Position numbers and translations under genes: made by a program. From positions 1 to 11,386 of the forward strand of contig JBDTVG010000093.1 of the NCBI GenBank assembly GCA_040007395.1: a stretch of DNA of 11,386 nt, given 5' to 3'. How positions within the stretch are numbered: position 1 is the first letter of the stretch; every line of letters starts with the position of its first letter. Source of the stretch: DATGFK01 sp040007395. Lineage in GTDB: Bacteria; Chloroflexota; Anaerolineae; Aggregatilineales; UBA2796. The notes beneath the pieces were generated by a model. It searched no databases. It was not told the DNA's origin and was given only the letters and a program-made list of their open reading frames with translations. Positions 6,365 to 11,386 of the stretch are shown here, piece by piece.

Positions 6365-6381
6365 GTTACAATGCTTTGCAA
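6352..6381 (-). promoter_or_regulatory. Promoter of the lipoprotein gene
   Basis: On the minus strand, TTGCAA (6381-6376) and TACTAT (6357-6352) are separated by 18 bases, a good housekeeping-type promoter. Transcription would start near 6345, giving a leader of about 16 bases with the AGGAG site before the ATG at 6329. The upstream ATG at 6353 would not be transcribed. Confidence 0.55.
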
Positions 6382-6404
6382 GTCACTAATAGGTATGCGA
6401 CCCT

Positions 6405-6418
6405 GACGGTTGACCGTC
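6405..6418 (-). terminator. Short hairpin after the HD gene, no T-tract
   Basis: GACGGT-TG-ACCGTC is a perfect 6-bp palindrome 10 bases beyond the HD-gene stop. It lacks a T-run, so termination there is doubtful. The 9-mer GACCGTCGC overlaps it (6412-6420) and recurs at 6432-6440 across the last codons of the gene. Confidence 0.3.
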
Positions 6419-6428
6419 GCTTGCCCTA

Positions 6429-7157
6429 CTAGACCGTCGCAACCTCCGGGGTCACGGTAACATCTGGATAGGGGTCGAGCATGACAATCTCGCTTTCGAC
6501 CTCGCGCAGAAAATTTTCATAGAACGCGAAACGTTGCTCACCTAGTTTTCGTCCGGTGTTGGTCGTCAACATGGCCTTCCACAATTTAGCGCGTTGCAAA
6601 GGCCAACCTGCCGTTAACTCGCTGGCAATCTCACTGACCTGACGGCGATTTGTGCCGCCCATCGATGATACGGCTTGTAGAATGTTGCTCACACCGATCT
6701 TATCAAGTGTGTCCGCGTCAAGTACCATCCGCGAGTCCATATTGAGCGAGTCCACCAACTGCTGAACCTGCTCCTCAATCGGGATGTCATCATCCAGATC
6801 ACGGTCATGTTCACGCACAGCAATGGCGACTCGGCTGATGAATTCCGATGGGTAGCCTTCCTTCGTCAAAAAGCGGGTTGCGGTTTCTGCACCACGCATG
6901 GCATGGTACTCTTCTTGCACAGTGTAATGATCGACATCGTGGAACAGGGCCGCGGCTTCACAGACTGCGCGGGTTTCGGGGGCGGCGTGCTCACCATCCA
7001 AAATCAATTCAACATTTCGATAGGTGTTGAGCGTGTGCATCCAACGGGCGTTGGCACGAAACGACCCATTTTCAAGGCCGTGACGCTCGGCGGAGCGGAT
7101 AATATAACGACGAACATAATTGGCAATCTTAGTGCGTTGCGACTCAGTAAGACTCAT
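6429..7157 (-). CDS. HD-domain metal-dependent phosphohydrolase
   Basis: This is a 242-residue soluble protein of the HD superfamily, whose members hydrolyse phosphate esters such as nucleotides using metal ions. Candidate metal-binding residues are in the usual order: His41 (WMHTLN), His73-Asp74 in LFHDVDHY, His117 (REHD) and Asp147 or Asp149 in LDADTLDKIG. His85 in EEYHAMRGA fits the extra histidine of stand-alone HD hydrolases. No sensor, membrane or output domain is attached, and there is no GYP motif of cyclic-di-GMP enzymes, so substrate is unknown. The ATG has AGGAG 9 bases upstream, inside a 14-bp palindrome. The gene lies 153 bases after the parvulin gene on the same strand and has its own predicted promoter. 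Confidence 0.87.
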   Translation of the reverse strand: MSLTESQRTKIANYVRRYIIRSAERHGLENGSFRANARWMHTLNTYRNVELILDGEHAAPETRAVCEAAALFHDVDHYTVQEEYHAMRGAETATRFLTKEGYPSEFISRVAIAVREHDRDLDDDIPIEEQVQQLVDSLNMDSRMVLDADTLDKIGVSNILQAVSSMGGTNRRQVSEIASELTAGWPLQRAKLWKAMLTTNTGRKLGEQRFAFYENFLREVESEIVMLDPYPDVTVTPEVATV

Positions 7158-7167
7158 TACAAAAAAC

Positions 7168-7181
7168 TCCTAAATTTAGGA
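7168..7181. promoter_or_regulatory. 14-bp perfect palindrome over the HD-gene ribosome-binding site
   Basis: TCCTAAATTTAGGA is self-complementary over 14 bp, and its right half on the minus strand supplies most of the AGGAG ribosome-binding site. It could be a repressor operator or a small structure that limits ribosome access. A perfect palindrome of this length is unlikely at a given point but can arise in AT-rich leaders. Confidence 0.4.
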
Positions 7182-7213
7182 AATTGCTGGCAGTGTGTAG
7201 TGTATTGACCATA

Positions 7214-7244
7214 AGCCACATTCAAAATGTTCATGAATGCGGCT
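7214..7244 (-). promoter_or_regulatory. Leader stem-loop of the HD gene
   Basis: AGCCACATTC (7214-7223) and GAATGCGGCT (7235-7244) form a long stem, extended by one A-T pair, with a loop of about 9 bases. On the plus strand position 7218 is an A/C mismatch; on the minus strand it becomes a G-U pair, so the stem is complete only in minus-strand RNA. With the predicted start near 7247, the transcript would begin almost directly with this hairpin. On the plus strand a TTTTT tract follows 4 bases on, but no plus-strand gene ends here. Confidence 0.45.
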
Positions 7245-7253
7245 CAAATTTTT

Positions 7254-7282
7254 ATTATCGGAACATTAAAGAGTGTAGCAAA
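7254..7282 (-). promoter_or_regulatory. Possible promoter of the HD gene
   Basis: The minus strand has TTTGCT (7282-7277), a 17-base spacer and GATAAT (7259-7254). The -10 is 5/6 and the -35 only 3/6. Start near 7247 would give a leader of about 90 bases carrying the stem-loop at 7214-7244 and the palindrome at 7168-7181. Confidence 0.35.
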
Positions 7283-7285
7283 TTC

Positions 7286-7299
7286 AGCCAATTGTGGCT
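7286..7299 (-). terminator. Weak hairpin after the parvulin gene
   Basis: AGCCA-ATTG-TGGCT forms a perfect 5-bp stem 11 bases beyond the stop of the minus-strand parvulin gene. GAATTTG follows on that strand, too short a T-run for a strong terminator. Confidence 0.3.
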
Positions 7300-7310
7300 A
7301 CTTATATTCT

Positions 7311-8387
7311 CTACTTAATCTCTGGCAAGCCTAGATCTTTCAAGGTTGGTTCTTCTGGGATGAACGATTGCCAATTATCAACAATCTGGATTTTAGCGCT
7401 AGCGTGAATCTGCACAATCAACTGTTGATACAGCGCTTCACGGGCGCGGGCGAGATCGGCGGGGGTGAGTACCCGCATTTCCCGACCTTCAACCAGCACC
7501 AGATGAAAGCCGAACTTCGTTTTGATCGGGCCAAGCACGTCGCCCGGTTTGGCAGTCCAGATAGCCTGATCGAGTTCGGCAACATATGTTCCCTTTGACG
7601 ACCAACCGAGATCGCCCCCCAACGCCGCACTGGTCGAATCCAGCGAATTGGCTTTAGCAAGCTCTGCAAAATTTGCACCACCTTTGATTTGCGCTAACAA
7701 GCCGTTCGCTGCATCTTCAGCCCCCATAAGAATATGCCGCACTTTGACCTGTTCTACCTGAGCAGGCAGATCGCCAGTGAGCGCCTGATACAGCTTGATT
7801 TGCAACGCTTGCTCGGCAAAAGTCGCCAGCACATCAGCCTGCGTCATGTGGGCGGTTACGCCTGCCTGTCCAAAGTAATTATCGCGGTTTGCCTGAAATG
7901 AGTCGGCAACTTCGGTGGGGTTAAGCGGCGGTTGCCCCGGTGCAGCCGGAACTGGAGTCGCATCCGGTGTGTAACCAAAAAACAGGTTGATCTGCTGCTG
8001 CACTTCGTCATCGGTTACGCTGATGCCACGTCGGGCGGCTTCCTGCTGCACCAATTTCACTGTGATCAGGCTATCAAGCACTTGCTTGCCAAAGCTGGGT
8101 AGATCCGCCAGCAGCTTATATTGCGTGTTATAAGGACTGCTGGGATCGGTTAGGGCTTTTTCGCCATAAGTCTGCACAATCTGGCTTAACTGCTGGGCGG
8201 TTGCCCAACGGGCGAAGCGGACTCGCTGTTGAAACGCCGTGACGGAGATCGGATCGTCGTTTACAGTGGCGACTGTCTCGGCGGCTTGTCGGAAGCCTAA
8301 TGACAACAGCACGCCCGTTAGCAACATCAATCGCAGCATAAAGATCGATAATGTCATCGGTAGTGTCACATGAAATCGGTTTTGCAA
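7311..8387 (-). CDS. Exported parvulin-type peptidyl-prolyl isomerase (SurA/PrsA-like)
   Basis: This is a foldase expected to catalyse prolyl cis-trans isomerisation and assist folding of exported proteins. A hydrophobic N-terminus (about 12-31) acts as signal peptide or anchor; no lipobox Cys follows, unlike PrsA of Firmicutes. A SurA-like N-terminal chaperone region follows (about 37-200, beginning VATVNDDPISVTAF), interrupted by a Pro-rich insert (140-156). One parvulin domain lies at about 213-303, with VRHIL (216-220), GGDLGWSSKG (257-266) and GPIKTKFGFHLV (286-297). The chain ends soon after, at 358 residues. The start is probably TTG at 8387, with AGGAG 11 bases upstream; GTG at residue 7 or ATG at residue 11 are alternatives without a site. 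It is divergent from the MFS gene. A generalist folding role is inferred; clients are unknown. Confidence 0.87.
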   Translation of the reverse strand: MQNRFHVTLPMTLSIFMLRLMLLTGVLLSLGFRQAAETVATVNDDPISVTAFQQRVRFARWATAQQLSQIVQTYGEKALTDPSSPYNTQYKLLADLPSFGKQVLDSLITVKLVQQEAARRGISVTDDEVQQQINLFFGYTPDATPVPAAPGQPPLNPTEVADSFQANRDNYFGQAGVTAHMTQADVLATFAEQALQIKLYQALTGDLPAQVEQVKVRHILMGAEDAANGLLAQIKGGANFAELAKANSLDSTSAALGGDLGWSSKGTYVAELDQAIWTAKPGDVLGPIKTKFGFHLVLVEGREMRVLTPADLARAREALYQQLIVQIHASAKIQIVDNWQSFIPEEPTLKDLGLPEIK

Positions 8388-8613
8388 AGGTATTTTTGCT
8401 CCTGAGGGAAAATATCGTTCGCTAAAATTGCTGCATTCCGCAACGATGCTAACGCTGCAACCAATATAAGTTTTTATCCCTGATTATGTTTGGATACAAG
8501 GGCAGCGTAAAATTTGATGCGTTTGCCTTGCGGACAAAGTAACGACAGTGGCGTTTTGGACGCGAGAAGGGTTAGAATCTAGTTACTAATGCAGCCTAGC
8601 GAAAGGGACTTTC
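8388..8613. promoter_or_regulatory. Divergent intergenic region between parvulin and MFS genes
   Basis: These 226 bases separate two divergent genes and should contain both promoters. I found no hexamer pair good enough to name; a TAGAAT at 8573-8578 could be a -10 for the MFS gene but lacks a -35. No TetR/MarR-type regulator gene or clear operator is present. Confidence 0.4.
8601..8613 (+). promoter_or_regulatory. Ribosome-binding site inside a mini-hairpin
   Basis: GAAAG-GGA-CTTTC is a 5-bp palindrome ending directly at the TTG start of the MFS gene. Its centre, AAAGGGA (8602-8608), is the ribosome-binding site, 5 bases before the start. It supports the TTG start; the hairpin is short and may have no effect. 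Confidence 0.4.
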
Positions 8614-10203
8614 TTGACCACTGCACAGGGAACGGCTCCAACCTCTGATGTTGATGTTTCCGTCGGTACTGAGCGATGGGTATTACTGGCAACGATCCTC
8701 GCTTCGAGTATGGCGTTTATCGACGGTTCGGCGCTCAATGTGGCTTTGCCGACTATTCAGCGCGAACTGAATGTAACCGGGACGCAGCTTTTCTGGATTG
8801 TCAATGCTTATGCGTTGTTTTTGGCATCGCTGATTCTGGTGGGCGGCTCATTGGGCGATCATTATGGGCGCAAGCGTGTGTTCATGATCGGTATCGGCGT
8901 TTTCAGCCTGTCGTCGCTGGCCTGCGGTCTATCGCCCAACATTGATGTGCTGATCGCGGCGCGGGCGGTACAAGGCATCGGCGGCGCATTGATGGTTCCC
9001 GGCAGTTTGGCGATTCTCTCTGCATCGGTCAGCGGCGCACGACGCGGAGTCGCCATTGGCACATGGTCAACCTTTAGCTCCATCACGACTCTGTTAGGGC
9101 CAGTCTTAGGCGGTTGGCTGTCGGGGTTAGGCTTTTGGCGCGGTGTATTTTTTGTCAATCTGCCGCTGGCGCTGATCGCGCTGATCGTCTTGATCCTCAA
9201 AGTGCCAGAAAGTCGCGATACAGAAATGTCAAAGAGCCTCGATATTCCCGGTGTGCTATTGGCAACATTGGGTTTAGCGAGTATCACCTACGGTTTTATC
9301 GAAGGGCCAAACTTTGGCCTGACCGATCCACGCATCCTGATTACGCTGATTGGCGGCGCGGCAGCCCTCATCATTTTCGTAATCGTCGAATCGCGCACTA
9401 AACACCCTATGGTTCTCCTGAGCCTGTTTCGTTCGCATACCTTTAGCGGTACGAATGCGCTGACCCTGCTGTTATATGCTGCGCTCGGCGCTGTGCCATT
9501 TTTTCTATTGCTAAATCTTGTGCAAGTGCAGGGTTATCCCGAACAAGTGGCGGGATTCACGTTCCTGCCGCTTGGCCTGATCATCGCCACGATGTCCCGT
9601 TTCTCTGGCGGACTCGTGGATCGGATCGGGCCGCGCCTGATGCTTACCGTTGGCCCCGCCATTGCTGGGGTGGGCTTTTTGCTGTTTGCTATCCCCGGCC
9701 TGACCAATGGCCCTAGTGACTATTGGATCACCTATTTTCCGGCGATTGTGACATTGGCCTTCGGCATGGGGCTAACCGTTGCGCCGCTGACCACTGCCGT
9801 GATGAATTCCGCGCCATCGCACAGCAGCGGGACGGCATCGGGTATCAATAATGCAGTGGCGCGAACCGCAGGCGTATTGGCAATCGCTATTGTAGGGGCA
9901 ATCGCGTTATTCTCCTTTAACAGCGCGTTGACTGCCCGTACTGACTCGCTCAATTTGCCGGAGAACGCCCGCGCCCAACTCCGCGCCGACTCCAGCAAAC
10001 TTGCCGATACGAAACCGCCCGCCGACTTGAGCGCTGACCTGACGGCGAATGTCCAGAACGCGATCAAATTGGCGTATATCGATACGTTCCGATTAGTCGC
10101 GCTCATCGGGGCGGGGCTAGCGTGGACAAGCGCGTTATTGGCGGCACTGTTGGTCGAAGGTCGGCCTGTGGCAAAAGTAGCAGCCGTCGCGCTGGAAGTC
10201 TGA
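8614..10203 (+). CDS. DHA2-family MFS drug/proton antiporter, 14 helices (EmrB/QacA type)
   Basis: This inner-membrane transporter is expected to export hydrophobic or cationic compounds in exchange for protons. The 529 residues suit the 14-helix DHA2 group. Signatures: DGSALNVALPTIQ in helix 1 (37-49, with membrane-embedded Asp37), motif A GGSLGDHYGRKRV (77-89), motif B RAVQGIGGALMVP (117-129), and antiporter motif C around LLGPVLGG (160-167). A hydrophilic loop rich in Ala, Asp and Lys (about 445-490) precedes the last helix, as is usual. The start is TTG, supported by AAAGGGA 5 bases upstream and by the helix-1 position. No adaptor protein or adjacent regulator is present, so substrate cannot be named. 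Its stop is only 27 bases from the stop of the convergent phosphatase gene. Confidence 0.92.
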   Translation: MTTAQGTAPTSDVDVSVGTERWVLLATILASSMAFIDGSALNVALPTIQRELNVTGTQLFWIVNAYALFLASLILVGGSLGDHYGRKRVFMIGIGVFSLSSLACGLSPNIDVLIAARAVQGIGGALMVPGSLAILSASVSGARRGVAIGTWSTFSSITTLLGPVLGGWLSGLGFWRGVFFVNLPLALIALIVLILKVPESRDTEMSKSLDIPGVLLATLGLASITYGFIEGPNFGLTDPRILITLIGGAAALIIFVIVESRTKHPMVLLSLFRSHTFSGTNALTLLLYAALGAVPFFLLLNLVQVQGYPEQVAGFTFLPLGLIIATMSRFSGGLVDRIGPRLMLTVGPAIAGVGFLLFAIPGLTNGPSDYWITYFPAIVTLAFGMGLTVAPLTTAVMNSAPSHSSGTASGINNAVARTAGVLAIAIVGAIALFSFNSALTARTDSLNLPENARAQLRADSSKLADTKPPADLSADLTANVQNAIKLAYIDTFRLVALIGAGLAWTSALLAALLVEGRPVAKVAAVALEV

Positions 10204-10230
10204 AACTTCTAAAAATTATGGTGTACCCAA

Positions 10231-11109
10231 TTAACCGACGCTAGCGTTTCCCACAGATGGTTGAGACGAAGCTCCGAGGCGCACAAGGACTGCCGCAATA
10301 TTATCGTTGCCCCCGGCTGCGTTGCAGGCATCCACAAGCGCCTGACAGGCAGCATTGGGGGTATCGGCAGCACGCACAATACGCGCAATTTCAGCGTCGC
10401 CCAGCATGTTCCATACGCCATCGGAGCATAGCAAAAGCGACTCGTTTGCGTCTAATGTCTCACTGAATAGATCAGGACTCACTTGCTCATTCGTGCCAAG
10501 CGATTGCAGCAGCACATTCCGGCGTGGGTGAGTGGCGGCTTGTTCTGGAGTAATTACGCCCTTGTCTAGTAGCGCCTGAACAAATGATTGATCGTGAGTG
10601 ATCTGGCGAATATCGTCTGGAGAGATCAGATAAGCACGGCTGTCGCCTACATTGACAATATGGACATCATGTCCCACGACTACTGCCATTACCAATGTAC
10701 TGCCCATTGTATTTGAGTCTTCATGGGCTTTGTGATGTACCACCTGATTAGCAATAGTGACCGCACTTTCCAACCAAGACTGGTAACTATCAGGCATCTC
10801 AGTATCGATTTCGGTAACATTGGTCATTAGCTGCCGAATAGCCGTGCGTACTGCTAATTTACTGGCGACTTCGCCAGCCTCATGCCCGCCCATCCCATCT
10901 GCTACGGCATAGACACCAAACGATTGCGCTTCATCTTCGCTTACCTGATTGAGTGTCGCCGTCGCCACACTATCTTGATTATTTTCTCTTTCTACCCCTT
11001 TATCGATACTCCAACCCACTTCTTGTGCTGGGCTGGATTCTTGTGTCTCTGCGGTATTCGTTGCATTATTCAAATCTACAGGAAGTTCGTTTGTATCGTC
11101 AATGTCCAT
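10231..11109 (-). CDS. PP2C-family serine/threonine protein phosphatase
   Basis: This is a cytosolic metal-dependent phosphatase that reverses Ser/Thr phosphorylation, usually that of PASTA or other Hanks-type kinases. A 30-residue acidic, Asn/Thr-rich N-terminal extension precedes a complete PP2C core. Motifs include DKGVERENNQDS (36-47, Asp46), VADGMGGHEAGE (69-80, Asp71), MGSTLVMAVV (135-144), NVGDSRAYL (153-161), THDQSFV (171-177), LCSDGVWNML (227-236, Asp230) and GGNDNIAAVLV (266-276, Asp269). All aspartates of the bacterial metal centre are present, so it should be active. No transmembrane helix is seen. The ATG has AGGGGAG 9 bases upstream. No kinase or FHA gene lies in the window; partners are probably encoded beyond 11386 or elsewhere. 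Confidence 0.94.
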   Translation of the reverse strand: MDIDDTNELPVDLNNATNTAETQESSPAQEVGWSIDKGVERENNQDSVATATLNQVSEDEAQSFGVYAVADGMGGHEAGEVASKLAVRTAIRQLMTNVTEIDTEMPDSYQSWLESAVTIANQVVHHKAHEDSNTMGSTLVMAVVVGHDVHIVNVGDSRAYLISPDDIRQITHDQSFVQALLDKGVITPEQAATHPRRNVLLQSLGTNEQVSPDLFSETLDANESLLLCSDGVWNMLGDAEIARIVRAADTPNAACQALVDACNAAGGNDNIAAVLVRLGASSQPSVGNASVG

Positions 11110-11386
11110 AACATATCGCTCCCCTCACAATAAATTACTTGCTCAAAACATCTTGTATATCATAACCAAAAATGAACCCCATTACCCGACCTACTGTGGC
11201 TAATTCTACAATCGGAGTTGAAAAGCAAAGCGCAACCAGTAGAGTACGGTTGGCTCATGACGATAGCGGGAACGAATAGCAGCCATACGTTTGGCCCGCG
11301 GTCAAGACCACCAAGCCAAGCGAAAGGCACGGCCAAGGGGCGGGGTAGGCCAAGCGATATTGAGTAAGCACGCCAATTCAGCGAGA
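11110..11386. other. Upstream region of the phosphatase gene, no convincing gene
   Basis: The first 60 bases are AT-rich and hold the predicted phosphatase promoter. From about 11220 composition becomes GC-richer, with several CCAAG units, including GCCAAGCGA at 11315-11323 and again at 11349-11357. One minus-strand frame is open from 11162 to the window edge (74 codons), but length alone does not separate it from chance. No tRNA or terminator is evident. Confidence 0.4.
11154..11162 (-). promoter_or_regulatory. Possible phosphatase promoter, extended -10
   Basis: The minus strand reads TGATATACA, an extended -10 (TG, one base, TATACA), about 45 bases before the ATG. There is no good -35. 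Transcription would start near 11147. Confidence 0.35.

Noticed and set aside
7214..7253. Plus-strand intrinsic terminator (stem followed by TTTTT)
   Set aside because: No plus-strand gene ends upstream, and the stem has a mismatch on this strand but pairs fully on the minus strand, so a minus-strand leader fits better.
8862..9287. 141-codon minus-strand ORF inside the MFS gene
   Set aside because: The MFS frame carries motifs A, B and C over this stretch; the reverse frame has no family features.
8614..11109. MFS exporter plus phosphatase as a resistance or defence module
   Set aside because: The genes are convergent with separate promoters, and no regulator, kinase or nuclease is present; adjacency alone does not support a joint system.
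11311..11357. Repeated CCAAG units, considered as a CRISPR-like or iteron array
   Set aside because: Units are 5-9 bases, irregularly spaced and too few for an array or an origin.
11160..11386. Minus-strand frame open for 74 codons to the window edge
   Set aside because: A run of this length arises by chance often enough over six frames. The translation shows no recognisable motif and no start can be seen inside the window.

Overview
The window looks like ordinary chromosomal DNA from a free-living bacterium. It holds eight protein genes, separated by intergenic stretches of 24 to 291 bases. Apart from one low-GC stretch, the coding DNA is moderately GC-rich. Several features suggest Chloroflexota, Anaerolineae-like and single-membraned: exported proteins anchored by one membrane helix or a lipid and carrying long Thr/Pro/Ala-rich tethers, a LysM protein with a C-terminal helix, a TolB-like lipoprotein, and a parvulin foldase. 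This placement is inference from style; there is no rRNA or marker gene to confirm it.

Layout. Positions 1-291 are non-coding upstream DNA. A glutamine-dependent asparagine synthetase (asnB, 292-2253, +) is followed by two closely spaced plus-strand genes. The first encodes a membrane-anchored protein with a PsbP/Mog1-like start (2440-3234). The second encodes a protein with LysM, SdrD-B-like and transmembrane segments (3259-4278). Next comes a roughly 725-base, low-GC stretch carrying one unrecognised membrane-anchored protein (4452-4913, -). It is bounded by two 20-nt perfect hairpins (4328-4347 and 5033-5052). Beyond it, reading on the minus strand, are a beta-propeller lipoprotein (5058-6329), an HD-domain hydrolase (6429-7157) and a secreted parvulin-type prolyl isomerase (7311-8387). 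A divergent intergenic region separates these from a DHA2-type MFS exporter (8614-10203, +). That gene converges with a PP2C-type Ser/Thr phosphatase (10231-11109, -). Positions 11110-11386 hold the phosphatase promoter region and no convincing gene.

How the genes work together. There is no single pathway. The common theme is the cell surface: a foldase for exported proteins, a wall-binding LysM protein, a surface lipoprotein, an anchored ectodomain protein and an exporter. AsnB, the HD hydrolase and PP2C are cytosolic metabolic or signalling enzymes. The genes appear to be transcribed mostly as single units or pairs.

No defence system, CRISPR array, tRNA, rRNA, phage or transposase was found. 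The most unusual signal is the hairpin pair around the low-GC gene. The two hairpins share a layout and loop, point outward in opposite orientations, and differ in three stem pairs that are changed on both sides so that pairing is kept. The next most interesting signals are two minus-strand leaders. In one, the ribosome-binding site of the lipoprotein gene forms an inverted repeat with its own promoter spacer. In the other, the HD-gene transcript is predicted to begin with a hairpin.
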